A stretch of 34,309 bases of DNA. Source: Rubrivivax sp. GTDB taxonomy: Bacteria > Pseudomonadota > Gammaproteobacteria > Burkholderiales > Burkholderiaceae_C. The notes under the pieces are model-generated. The model saw only the letters and a program-made list of their open reading frames with translations. It was not told the origin of the DNA and searched no databases. The position numbers were made by a program, and so were the translations under genes. Location of the stretch: the NCBI GenBank assembly GCA_020720385.1, contig DYOR01000020.1, forward strand, positions 1 to 34,309. The letters are read 5' to 3'. Positions 15,405 to 23,544 of this stretch are shown here, piece after piece. The stretch's first letter is position 1; every line of letters begins with the position of its first letter.

Positions 15405-16568
15405 ATGAACTGGCAGCTGGCGCGCCGCGCCGACCGACTCAACCCTTCGACGATCCGCGAGATCCTCAAGCTCACCGAGCAGACCGGCATCGTCTCCCTG
15501 GCCGGGGGCCTGCCCTCGGCCGACACCTTCCCGGTGGCAGCGATGCAGGAGGCCACCGCGCGCGTGCTGCGCGACACGCCGCGCGAGGCCCTGCAGTACG
15601 CCGCCAGCGAAGGCTACCCGCCGCTGCGCGAGTGGGTCGCCGCCGAGATGCGCGCGCAGGGCCTGCAGGCCGACGCCGCGCAGGTGCTCATCACCACCGG
15701 CTCGCAGCAGGGCCTGGACCTGGTGGGCAAGGTGCTCATCGACCCGGGCAGCACGGTGGCCGTGGAGTCGCCCACCTACCTCGGCGCGCTGCAGGCCTTC
15801 GCTCCCTACGAGCCCGAGTTCCTGGCCGTCGAAGGCGACGACCAAGGCCCGCTGCCGCAGGCGCTGGAGGCAGCGCGCGGCGCGCGCTTCGTCTACCTGC
15901 TGCCGAACTTCCAGAACCCCACCGGGCGCTGCCTGTCGGCGGCACGACGCCTGGCGCTGGTGCAGCGTGCGCGCGACATCGGCCTGCCCATCGTCGAGGA
16001 CAACCCCTACGGCGACCTGTGGTTCGACGCGCCGCCGCCGCCCCCGCTGTCGGCCGCGGCCGGCGACGGCGCGGTCTACCTGGGCTCGTTCTCCAAGGTG
16101 CTGGCGCCGGGGCTGCGCCTGGGCTACGTGATCGCGCCCAAGGCGCTCTACGCCAAGCTGCTGCAAGCCAAGCAGTCCGCCGACCTGCACACGCCGGGTT
16201 TCAACCAGCGCATCGTCTACGAGGTGATCAAGAACGGCTTCCTGCGCGAGCACGTGCCGACCATCCGCGCGCGCTACAAGACGCACCGCGACGCCATGCG
16301 CGATGCCTTGCAGCGCCACCTGCCCGCGGGCTGCCGCTGGGCGGCGCCCTCGGGCGGCATGTTCTTCTGGGTCGAGCTGCCCACGCGGCTCGACGCCACG
16401 GCGCTGCTGCCGCGCGCGGTGGCCGCGGGCATGGCCTACGTGCCCGGCGCACCCTTCTTCCCCCAGGGCGGGCACGCCAACACCCTGCGCCTGAGCTTCG
16501 TCACCGTGGCGCCGGCGCTCATCGAGCAGGGCGTGGCGGCACTGGGCCGCGTGCTCGCCGACAGCTGA
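15405..16568 (+). CDS. PLP-dependent class I/II aminotransferase (LysN/2-aminoadipate type)
   Basis: A fold-type I aminotransferase of 387 aa, close to the LysN/2-aminoadipate and MocR-related aminotransferases. Visible motifs: IREILKLTEQTGIVSLAGGL near the N-terminus, ALQYAASEGYPPLREW, TTGSQQGLDLVGKVLIDPG, ESPTYLGALQAF, LPNFQNPTGR, VEDNPYGDLWFD, SFSKVLAPGLRLGY with PLP-binding Lys231, and near the end GMFFWVELP and LRLSFVTV. All expected PLP contacts are present. Members use 2-aminoadipate, leucine, aromatic or related amino acids; the exact substrate is open. It lies 11 bp after the racemase remnant and 13 bp before the PhzF gene, in one apparent operon. Confidence 0.92.
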   Translation: MNWQLARRADRLNPSTIREILKLTEQTGIVSLAGGLPSADTFPVAAMQEATARVLRDTPREALQYAASEGYPPLREWVAAEMRAQGLQADAAQVLITTGSQQGLDLVGKVLIDPGSTVAVESPTYLGALQAFAPYEPEFLAVEGDDQGPLPQALEAARGARFVYLLPNFQNPTGRCLSAARRLALVQRARDIGLPIVEDNPYGDLWFDAPPPPPLSAAAGDGAVYLGSFSKVLAPGLRLGYVIAPKALYAKLLQAKQSADLHTPGFNQRIVYEVIKNGFLREHVPTIRARYKTHRDAMRDALQRHLPAGCRWAAPSGGMFFWVELPTRLDATALLPRAVAAGMAYVPGAPFFPQGGHANTLRLSFVTVAPALIEQGVAALGRVLADS

Positions 16569-16581
16569 AGGGCGGACCCCC

Positions 16582-17415
16582 ATGCCACGCCGCTTCCACC
16601 AGCTCGACGTCTTCACCGCCGTGCCGCTCGAGGGCAACCCGCTCGCCGTGGTCCACGATGCGCAGGGCCTGGACGACGAGCGCATGGCCGCCTTCGCGCG
16701 CTGGACCAACCTCTCGGAAACCACCTTCCTGCTGCCGCCCACCGACCCCGCGGCGGACTATCGCGTGCGCATCTTCACCCCCGGCGGCGAACTGCCCTTT
16801 GCCGGCCACCCCACGCTGGGCAGCTGCCACGCCTGGCTCGCCGCCGGGGGCGTGCCGCGCGCGGCGGGCATGGTGGTGCAGGAGTGCGGCGTCGGCCTGG
16901 TGCGCATCCGCCGCAGCGGCAGCCGGCTGGCTTTTGCGGCGCCGCCGCTGCGCCGCAGCGGGCCGCTGGACGAGGCGCTGGTGCAGCGCATCGCCGCCGG
17001 CCTGGGCGTGGCGCGCGCGGACGTGCTGCAGCACCAGTGGGTGGACAACGGCCCGGGCTGGTGCGCAGTGATGCTGCGCTCGGCGGCGCAGGTGCTGGCG
17101 CTGCGGCCCGACTTCGCGCAGCTCGCCGAGCTGAACCTGGGTGTGCTGGGCGCGCAGCCCCCCGGCCACGAGGCGCGGTGGGAAGTGCGTGCCTTCGTGC
17201 CCGGCCTGGGCGTGCCCGAGGACCCGGTCACCGGCAGCCTCAACGCCGGCCTGGCGCAGTGGCTCATCGCCGCCGGCCTGGCGCCACGCAGCTACGTCGC
17301 CGCGCAGGGCGCGGCGCTCGGGCGCGACGGGCGCGTGTTCGTGGCGCAGGACGGTGACGCGGTGTGGATCGGCGGCGACGTGGCGCGCTGCATCGAAGGG
17401 ACGGTCGAACTGTGA
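16582..17415 (+). CDS. PhzF-family isomerase
   Basis: A 277-aa PhzF-like protein with the diaminopimelate-epimerase fold. Signature parts are QLDVFTAVPLEGNPLAVVHD at the start, NLSETTFLLPP with the conserved Glu equivalent to the PhzF catalytic acid, RIFTPGGELPFAGHPTLGS, and EDPVTGSLNAGLAQWL near the C-terminus. PhzF itself isomerises a chorismate-derived intermediate; most family members have unknown small-molecule substrates. No phenazine genes are nearby, so a role in phenazine synthesis is unlikely. Being between an aminotransferase and AlaX suggests an amino-acid-derived substrate. Its stop overlaps the AlaX start by four bases. Confidence 0.92.
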   Translation: MPRRFHQLDVFTAVPLEGNPLAVVHDAQGLDDERMAAFARWTNLSETTFLLPPTDPAADYRVRIFTPGGELPFAGHPTLGSCHAWLAAGGVPRAAGMVVQECGVGLVRIRRSGSRLAFAAPPLRRSGPLDEALVQRIAAGLGVARADVLQHQWVDNGPGWCAVMLRSAAQVLALRPDFAQLAELNLGVLGAQPPGHEARWEVRAFVPGLGVPEDPVTGSLNAGLAQWLIAAGLAPRSYVAAQGAALGRDGRVFVAQDGDAVWIGGDVARCIEGTVEL

Positions 17416-18146
17416 GCACCGAAGAACTCTTCCGCGAAGACGCCACGCTGCTCGAGTGCGAGGCCACCGTGCTCGCCATCGACGAGGCCGGCATCGTCCT
17501 CGACCGCAGCGTCTTCTACCCGCAGGGCGGTGGGCAGGCCGGCGACGCCGGCACGCTGGTCACGCGGGACGGCGCGGCGCAGGTGGTCATCGCCGACACG
17601 CGCAAGCATGCGGCGCGGCCGGGCGACATCGCCCACGTGCCCGCGGCCGGCGCCGACCTCGCGGCCTTCGCCCCCGGCACGCGCGTGGTGGCGCGCATCG
17701 ACGCCGAGCGGCGCCGCGCCCACATGCGGTTTCATACCGCCACGCACCTGTTGTGCGCGCTCGTGCCGCACCCGGTGGACGGCTGTTCCATCACCGCCGG
17801 TTATGCACGGCTGGACTTCCACATGAACGAGCCGCTGGACAAGGTGGCCTTGAGCGCCGGCATCGCGCGCCTGGTGGCCGAAGCCCACGCCGTGCGTCAG
17901 CGCTGGATCAGCGAGGCCGAACTCGACGCCAACCCCGGCCTGGTGCGCAGCATGAGCGTGCAGCCACCGCGCGGGCAGGGGCGCATCCGCGTGCTCGAGA
18001 TCGAGGGCGTGGACCTGCAGCCCTGCGGCGGCACGCACGTCGCCGACACGGCCGAGGTCGGCGCCGTGGTCGTCACCAAGATCGAGAAGAAGTCAGCCAT
18101 GACGCGCCGCGTCGTGCTCGGCTTCGCCGAGCCGGCCAAAGGCTGA
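17412..18146 (+). CDS. AlaX-type alanyl-tRNA editing hydrolase
   Basis: A free-standing editing domain related to AlaRS that removes wrong amino acids (typically Ser or Gly) from tRNA-Ala in trans. The GTG start at 17412 overlaps the PhzF stop (GTGA). The protein is 244 aa. RSVFYPQGGGQAGDAG is the conserved N-terminal motif of the AlaRS/ThrRS second additional domain; zinc-site residues are visible in RFHTATHLLCALV (HxxxH) and in QPCGGTHVAD (Cys and His). The long N-terminal part indicates an AlaX-M-type protein. The catalytic domain and tRNA-acceptor domain of AlaRS are absent. It is the last gene of the cassette, followed by a convergent cytochrome c' gene. Confidence 0.93.
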   Translation: MSTEELFREDATLLECEATVLAIDEAGIVLDRSVFYPQGGGQAGDAGTLVTRDGAAQVVIADTRKHAARPGDIAHVPAAGADLAAFAPGTRVVARIDAERRRAHMRFHTATHLLCALVPHPVDGCSITAGYARLDFHMNEPLDKVALSAGIARLVAEAHAVRQRWISEAELDANPGLVRSMSVQPPRGQGRIRVLEIEGVDLQPCGGTHVADTAEVGAVVVTKIEKKSAMTRRVVLGFAEPAKG

Positions 18147-18198
18147 TCGCGGCGGGGTCGACGCACCATCCGGCGGCGGCTGCATCGCCGCCGGCTGG

Positions 18199-18654
18199 TC
18201 ACTCGTTGCGGAATTCGTCGTGGCAGGCCTCGCAGGCCTTGGCCGCGGCGCCGAAAGCCGCCTTCAGCGTGTCCACGTTGTTGGCCTTGGCCGCCACGGC
18301 GAGCTTGGCGACCTTGTCCTGCATGGTCTTGGCCGCGGCGTCGAACTTGGCGCGCTCGCTCCACACCTTGGCCTTGGGGCTGCCCTTTTCGCTGCCCGAG
18401 GTGCCCTCGACGAAGCCGGCGTAGGGCAGCACGGACATGCGCGCCACGATGTCGGCATTGACGGCCGCGGCAGCACCGTCGAAGGGCACCTTGCCCTGGG
18501 CCATGGCGCCCAGGCGCCCGAAGTGCGTGGCCATCACGGTGAACGCCGCCTTGCGGTACTTCACCGCGTCCTCGGGCTTCTGGAACTGCGCCGCGGCGGG
18601 CAAGGCGGTGGCAAGGCCGGCGACGGCGGCGACGGTGGAAAGAAGGCGTTGCAT
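18199..18654 (-). CDS. Cytochrome c' (class II cytochrome c)
   Basis: A periplasmic four-helix-bundle cytochrome. The ATG at 18654 is preceded on the minus strand by GGAGA. A signal peptide (LLSTVAAVAGLATALPAAA) is followed by QFQKPEDAVKYRKAAFTVMA. The heme-binding CEACH is at residues 141-145, six residues from the C-terminus, as in class II cytochromes. Length 151 aa. Cytochromes c' bind NO or O2 or act as electron carriers; the exact function is not deducible. It is divergent from a b561 cytochrome across 225 bp, a pairing common in proteobacteria and suggestive of electron transfer between them. Confidence 0.93.
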   Translation of the reverse strand: MQRLLSTVAAVAGLATALPAAAQFQKPEDAVKYRKAAFTVMATHFGRLGAMAQGKVPFDGAAAAVNADIVARMSVLPYAGFVEGTSGSEKGSPKAKVWSERAKFDAAAKTMQDKVAKLAVAAKANNVDTLKAAFGAAAKACEACHDEFRNE

Positions 18655-18879
18655 GCGGAATTTCTCCAGGGTTGGGGTTCGACGAGAGGTACCGGCTCGG
18701 TCGACCCCCGCTCGGCGCGCCGGGCGCCGGGGGAGCAGTGTACGGAGCAAGTGCCGAACGTGTACGCGCCGCCCCCGCGGCCCATTCCCCGGCGCCGGCA
18801 AGAACCCCGCCGCGCGGCGCCGGCGGCCCAACTCGCGGTATGGTTGCACCCGCACCCACTCACGGCCGCGCCCGCACCG
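18655..18879. other. Divergent intergenic region between cytochrome c' and b561 genes
   Basis: A gap of 225 bp, GC-rich, with no ORF I can support. It must hold both promoters, but I see no convincing -10/-35 pairs. The minus-strand GGAGA ahead of the cytochrome c' start is the only clear signal. Confidence 0.5.
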
Positions 18880-19563
18880 ATGCAAGACCTCCCCGTTCAA
18901 CCCGTTCGCGTCTGGGACCTGCCCACGCGCCTGTTCCACTGGCTGCTGGCGCTGGCCATCGCCGGCTCGGTGATCAGCGGACGCGTCGGCGGCAACGCCA
19001 TGCCCTGGCACTTCCGGCTCGGCTACCTGGTGTTCGTCCTGCTCGCCTTCCGCCTGCTGTGGGGCCTGGTGGGCGGGCGCTGGTCGCGTTTCTCCAGCTT
19101 TCTCTACGCGCCGGCCACGGTGCTGCGCTACCTGCGCGGCCAGGGCCGGGAGGGCGAGCATCTCGAAGTGGGCCACAACCCCTTGGGGAGTTTCTCCGTC
19201 TTCGGCCTGCTTGCCATGCTTGCCCTGCAGGTGGCCAGCGGGCTGGTGGCGGACGACGAGATCGCCAACGTCGGGCCGCTGAACCGTTTCGTCACCGGGG
19301 ACACCGCAGGCCTGGCCTCGAGCTGGCATGAGCACTTCGGCCAGTGGGTCCTGCTCACGCTGGTGGCGCTGCACGTGGGCGCCATCGCCTACTACCGCCT
19401 GCGCAAGCGCATCGACCTGCTCAGGCCCATGCTGCATGGCGACAAGCTGCTGCCTCCCGCCACGCCAGCGAGCGCCGACTCGGCGGCGCAGCGCGCGCTG
19501 GCCCTGCTGCTCGTGGCCCTGTGCGCGGCCGGCGTGACCTGGATCGTGAGCCTGGGCGGCTGA
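18880..19563 (+). CDS. Cytochrome b561-family membrane protein
   Basis: A diheme b-type inner-membrane cytochrome (227 aa), commonly paired with a soluble c-type cytochrome. It has about four to five membrane segments. Candidate heme ligands are the His in TRLFHWLLALAI, the His in MPWHFRLGYLVF, and the His residues in SWHEHFGQWVLL and LVALHVGAIAYY. The N-terminus VRVWDLPTRLFHW is typical. The start ATG follows a GC-rich divergent region shared with the cytochrome c' gene. The GNAT gene begins 4 bp after its stop, suggesting co-transcription. Confidence 0.92.
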   Translation: MQDLPVQPVRVWDLPTRLFHWLLALAIAGSVISGRVGGNAMPWHFRLGYLVFVLLAFRLLWGLVGGRWSRFSSFLYAPATVLRYLRGQGREGEHLEVGHNPLGSFSVFGLLAMLALQVASGLVADDEIANVGPLNRFVTGDTAGLASSWHEHFGQWVLLTLVALHVGAIAYYRLRKRIDLLRPMLHGDKLLPPATPASADSAAQRALALLLVALCAAGVTWIVSLGG

Positions 19564-19567
19564 GGGC

Positions 19568-20080
19568 ATGCACGACGGCCCGCGCATCGAGCTGCTCAGC
19601 GCCACCAGCGCCGCCCAGATCGAGGCCGTGCGCGCCCTCTTTCGCGAGTACGCCGGCATGCTCGCCATCGCTCTCGACTTCCAGGGCTTCGAAGCCGAAG
19701 TCGCCGGCCTGCCCGGCGCCTACGCCGCACCCGGCGGGGCCTTGCTGCTGGCGCGGGTGGACGGCCGGCCCGCGGGCTGCGGCGCGCTGCGCGGCCTGCC
19801 CGAGGCCGACTATGCCAACGCCTGCGAGATGAAGCGCCTGTACGTGCCGCCGGCCTGGCGCGGCTTCGGGCTGGGGCGCCGGATGGCGCAGCAGCTCATG
19901 CATCTGGCCACCCAGGCGGGCTACTCGTGCATGCTGCTCGACACCCTGGACGAGATGGAGACGGCGCGCGGGCTCTACGCCTCCCTGGGTTTCGAGGAGA
20001 TCCCGCCGTACTACTTCAACCCGCACGCCGGGGCCCACTACCTCAAGGCCGAGCTCGACGCCCCGGCCACGCGCTGGTAG
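19568..20080 (+). CDS. GNAT-family N-acetyltransferase
   Basis: A 170-aa acetyl-CoA-dependent acetyltransferase. The acetyl-CoA-binding motif A is RLYVPPAWRGFGLGRRMAQQ (about 96-115), preceded by the strand CEMK and followed by DTLDEMETARGLYASLGFEE and the C-terminal strand. The substrate is unknown. The start codon lies 4 bp after the b561 stop, so it is probably read from the same mRNA, although no functional connection is clear. Confidence 0.88.
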   Translation: MHDGPRIELLSATSAAQIEAVRALFREYAGMLAIALDFQGFEAEVAGLPGAYAAPGGALLLARVDGRPAGCGALRGLPEADYANACEMKRLYVPPAWRGFGLGRRMAQQLMHLATQAGYSCMLLDTLDEMETARGLYASLGFEEIPPYYFNPHAGAHYLKAELDAPATRW

Positions 20081-20157
20081 CGCGGATTGAGCGAAAGCAG
20101 GCCGAGGCCGCGCGGCTTGCGGCATCATCGGGCTGTGCGCCCACGAGCCGAGACTCC

Positions 20158-21009
20158 ATGACCCAGACCCCTGTTGAACTTCGTGCCGGAGCGCTTCGCC
20201 TGGCTGTGCGGGCCGATCTCGGCGGCGCCATCGCCGGGCTGTGGCGGGGGGACGTGCCGGTGCTGCGCAGCACCGAGCCGGCCGATCTGGACAGTGCGCG
20301 CCTGTCGGGTTGCTACCCGCTCGTGCCCTATGCGGGCCGGCTGGGCTACCGGCGCTTCCGCTGGCTCGGCCACGAGCACCGCACCGCGCCCAACTTCGAC
20401 GACAGCCCGCATTCGCTGCACGGCGTGGCCTGGCTGCGCGCGTGGGACGTGGTGCGCGCCGCACCCACCGAGGCCGAGCTCGCCTACCGCCACGAGCCCG
20501 ATGCGCACTGGCCCTTTGCCTTCGAGCTGCGGCAGTGCTTCGTGCTCACCCCCGAGGCGCTCGAGGTGCAGCTCACGATCACCAACCCCACGGCCCAGCC
20601 GCAGCCCGTGGGGCTGGGCTGGCACCCCTACTTCCCGAAGCGCCACCGCAGCCGCATGCACATCGAGCTCAGCGAGCGCTGGGAGAGCGACGCCACCGGG
20701 CTGCCCACGCGGCGCGTGCCGCAGTCGGGCATCGACGGCGACGTCGCCCACCTGGCCTTCGACCACTGCTTCGAGGGCTGGCACGGCCCCGCGCAACTGC
20801 GCGACGAGAAGCTCGCCGTGCGCCTGAGCTCCTCGCTGCCCTACCTGGTGGTCTACACACCCGAGGGCAAGCCCTATTACTGCGTCGAGCCGGTGAGCCA
20901 CGTGAGCAACGCGCTGCACATGGCCGAGCCCGCGGCGCACGGGCTGCATGCGCTCGCCCCGGGGGCGAGCCTGGGTGCCTGGATGAAGCTGGAGGTCGCC
21001 GCGGCATGA
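20158..21009 (+). CDS. Aldose 1-epimerase-family protein
   Basis: A galactose-mutarotase-fold enzyme expected to interconvert alpha and beta anomers of a sugar. The ATG at 20158 gives 283 aa. Expected motifs are PLVPYAGRLG, the His in SPHSLHGVAWLRAW, the catalytic His in LGWHPYFPK, and the catalytic acid in YYCVEPVSHVSNAL. The sugar is not defined. Its stop codon overlaps the start of the next gene (ATGA at 21006-21009), so translation is coupled to the lactonase. Confidence 0.9.
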   Translation: MTQTPVELRAGALRLAVRADLGGAIAGLWRGDVPVLRSTEPADLDSARLSGCYPLVPYAGRLGYRRFRWLGHEHRTAPNFDDSPHSLHGVAWLRAWDVVRAAPTEAELAYRHEPDAHWPFAFELRQCFVLTPEALEVQLTITNPTAQPQPVGLGWHPYFPKRHRSRMHIELSERWESDATGLPTRRVPQSGIDGDVAHLAFDHCFEGWHGPAQLRDEKLAVRLSSSLPYLVVYTPEGKPYYCVEPVSHVSNALHMAEPAAHGLHALAPGASLGAWMKLEVAAA

Positions 21010-21902
21010 CTGCCTGGGCCGCGCTGCCCACCCCACCGTCGTTGCTCGGGGAGTCGCCCTTCTGGCACCCGGACGAGGCCGCGCTGTACTGGTGCGACAT
21101 CGCCGGCCAGGCGCTGCACCGCTGGACCCCGGCCAGCGCCAGCCACCGCCAGTGGAACCTGGACGCCGAACCCGGCAGCTGCGCCCCCTTGCCCGGCGGC
21201 TCGCTGCTGCTCGCCCTGCGCGACGGCCTGGTGCGCTTCGACCCGCGCGACGGCCGCTGCGAGCGCCTGGCCGCAGCGCCCTACGATGCCGCGCTCGAGC
21301 GCTTCAACGACGGCAAGGCCGACCCCCAGGGCCGCTTCTGGGTGGGCACGATCTACGACCCGCGCACGCCGCCGCGGGCGGCGCTGTACCGCTTCGATGG
21401 CGGTCATCTGGAGCGCGTGGCCGGCGACATCAGCGTGAGCAACGGCCTGGCCTTCAGCCCTGACGGCGCCACGATGTACTGGAGCGACACCGCCCAGCAC
21501 CGTGTCTTTGCCTTCGACTTCGACGGCAGCGATGGGACGCTCTCGCGCCAGCGCGTGTTCGCCGAGTTTGCGCTCGAGCAGCCGAGCCAGAACCTGGCCA
21601 CCTACGGCGGCCGGCCCGACGGTGCCGCCGTGGACGCTGAAGGTGCCTACTGGGTGGCGATGTACGAAGGCCAGCGCCTGCTGCGCCTGGCTCCCGACGG
21701 CTGCGTGCTGCAGGAGTTGCCCCTGCCCGTGCGCTGCCCCACCATGCCCTGTTTCGGCGGCGCCGACCTGCGCACGCTGTTCGTCACCACAGCCAGGAAC
21801 AAGCGCCCCGAGGCCGAACTCGCCGCGCAGCCCTGGGCCGGCTGCGTGCTCAGCTTGCACGTGGACGTGCCCGGTCTACCCGTCAATTTCGCCCAACCAT
21901 GA
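21006..21902 (+). CDS. SMP-30/gluconolactonase-family lactonase
   Basis: A six-bladed beta-propeller metal-dependent lactonase (298 aa), acting on sugar lactones in the cytoplasm. Key features are LGESPFWHPDEAALYWCDI (metal-binding Glu at the start), RFNDGKADPQGRFWVGTIYD, SVSNGLAFSPDGATMYWSDT, and PDGAAVDAEGAYWVAMYEG. These carry the expected Asn and Asp metal ligands of the family. Its start overlaps the epimerase stop and its stop overlaps the GlpD start, both as ATGA, giving a tightly coupled three-gene unit. The pairing with a mutarotase points to sugar oxidation through a lactone. Confidence 0.92.
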   Translation: MTAWAALPTPPSLLGESPFWHPDEAALYWCDIAGQALHRWTPASASHRQWNLDAEPGSCAPLPGGSLLLALRDGLVRFDPRDGRCERLAAAPYDAALERFNDGKADPQGRFWVGTIYDPRTPPRAALYRFDGGHLERVAGDISVSNGLAFSPDGATMYWSDTAQHRVFAFDFDGSDGTLSRQRVFAEFALEQPSQNLATYGGRPDGAAVDAEGAYWVAMYEGQRLLRLAPDGCVLQELPLPVRCPTMPCFGGADLRTLFVTTARNKRPEAELAAQPWAGCVLSLHVDVPGLPVNFAQP

Positions 21903-23485
21903 GTACCCTTCTCCCACGCGCCGACATGCTGGCGCGCTTGCAACAGCCCCGTGAATGGGACCTCGCGGTGATCGGCGGCGGCGCCACCGGCCTGGGCGTG
22001 GCCCTGGACGCCGCCGCGCGCGGACTCAGCGTGGTGCTCGTCGAGTCGCACGACTTCTCGCAGGGCACCTCCTCGCGCGCCACCAAGCTCGTGCATGGCG
22101 GCGTGCGCTACCTGGCGCAGGGCGACATCGGCCTGGTGCGCGAGGCCTTGCACGAACGCAGCGCGATCCTCGCCAACGCGCCGCACGTGGCGCAGCGCCT
22201 GCCCTTCGTCATGCCCAGCTACCGCTGGTGGGAGTCCGGCTTCTATGGCGTGGGCCTGAAGGCCTACGACGCGCTGGCCGGCCGGCGCGGCCTGGGCCAG
22301 ACCGAATGGTTGAGTTCGAGGCGCACGCTGGAGCTCCTGCCCGGCGCGCAGCCACGCGGCCTGTGGGGCGGCGTGCGCTACTGGGACGGCCAGTTCGACG
22401 ACGCGCGCTTCGCCGTGCTGCTGGCGCGCACCGCTGCGGCGCGCGGTGCCGTGGTGCTCAACCACTGCGCGGCCACCGGCCTGGTGCGCGAGGACGGGCG
22501 CATCCGCGGGCTGCACGTGCGCGACAGCGAGACCGGCCTCACCACCACGCTGCGCAGCCGTTGCGTCGTCAACGCCACCGGAGTGTGGGTGGACGCGGTG
22601 CGCGACATGGACCGCGACGCGGGCACGCCGGGCCGCGCGCCGATGGTCGCCCCCAGCCAGGGCGTGCACCTGGTGGTGGACAAGTCCTTCATGCCCGGCA
22701 CGCACGCGCTGCTCATCCCCAAGACGGCCGACGGCCGCGTGCTCTTCGCCGTGCCCTGGATGGGCAAGACCATCCTCGGCACCACCGACACGCCGCGCCA
22801 CGACCTGGCGCGCGAGCCCGCGCCCTTTGCCGAGGAGGTCAACTTCATCCTCAGCGAATCGGCGCGCTACCTGAGCCGCGCGCCGCAGCGCGCCGACGTG
22901 CGCTCGGTGTGGGTGGGATTGCGCCCGCTGGTCAAGCCGCAGGGCGAGGACGGCGAGAGCACCAAGGCGATCTCGCGCGAGCACACGGTGATCGTCGGGC
23001 GCTCGGGCCTGGTCACGGTCACCGGCGGCAAGTGGACGACCTACCGCGCGATGGCCGAAGACGTGCTCGAGCGCGCCATGGCCAAGGCGCTGCTGCCGCG
23101 ACGGCCGGGCGGCATCACCGCCACCCTGCCGCTGCTGGGTGCGGCGCCCGGGCGGCCCCTGGGCGAGCCGCCGGGTGAACACCTTTACGGCAGCGAGGCG
23201 GCCTTGCTGCGCACGCTGCCCGGCGCGACGAACTGGCTGTGCCGCGACGCGGAAACGCGCCAAGGCGGGCTGAGCGAGGCGATGGTGCGCTTTGCCGCGC
23301 GCTACGAGATGGCGCGCGACGTCGAAGACGTGCTGGCGCGGCGCAGCCGGCTGCTCTTCCTCGACGCCGCCGAGGCCGCGCGCCAGGCCGACGCGGTGGC
23401 GGCGATCCTGGCCGAGGAGCTCGGGCACGCGGTGGACACGGCGGGCTTCAAGACCCTCGCCGCGCAGTACACGCAGCTGCCCTGA
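21899..23485 (+). CDS. glpD: FAD-dependent glycerol-3-phosphate dehydrogenase
   Basis: Oxidises glycerol 3-phosphate to dihydroxyacetone phosphate and passes electrons to quinone, at the inner-membrane surface. The Rossmann FAD motif is DLAVIGGGATGLGVALDAAA (20-39), followed by the GlpD hallmarks SSRATKLVHGGVRYL, VVNATGVWVDAVRDMD, FAVPWMGKTILGTTDTPRHD and VTVTGGKWTTYRAMAEDVLE. Length 528 aa, normal for GlpD. The start ATG overlaps the lactonase stop. Coupling with two sugar enzymes is unusual for GlpD, so an altered polyol-phosphate substrate is conceivable, but nothing in the residues proves that. Confidence 0.92.
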   Translation: MSTLLPRADMLARLQQPREWDLAVIGGGATGLGVALDAAARGLSVVLVESHDFSQGTSSRATKLVHGGVRYLAQGDIGLVREALHERSAILANAPHVAQRLPFVMPSYRWWESGFYGVGLKAYDALAGRRGLGQTEWLSSRRTLELLPGAQPRGLWGGVRYWDGQFDDARFAVLLARTAAARGAVVLNHCAATGLVREDGRIRGLHVRDSETGLTTTLRSRCVVNATGVWVDAVRDMDRDAGTPGRAPMVAPSQGVHLVVDKSFMPGTHALLIPKTADGRVLFAVPWMGKTILGTTDTPRHDLAREPAPFAEEVNFILSESARYLSRAPQRADVRSVWVGLRPLVKPQGEDGESTKAISREHTVIVGRSGLVTVTGGKWTTYRAMAEDVLERAMAKALLPRRPGGITATLPLLGAAPGRPLGEPPGEHLYGSEAALLRTLPGATNWLCRDAETRQGGLSEAMVRFAARYEMARDVEDVLARRSRLLFLDAAEAARQADAVAAILAEELGHAVDTAGFKTLAAQYTQLP

Positions 23486-23544
23486 TCGCCCTGCGCGTCG
23501 GGCTCGGCCCGCACGACGGGTGCGGCGGAATGCTTCACAAGCTC

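Noticed and set aside
16582-17415. Phenazine biosynthesis locus suggested by the PhzF homologue
   Set aside because: No other phz genes are present; PhzF-like proteins are widespread outside phenazine pathways.
17412-18146. Fragment of alanyl-tRNA synthetase
   Set aside because: The frame is a complete AlaX-type protein with its own coupled start and normal length; it lacks catalytic-domain remnants.
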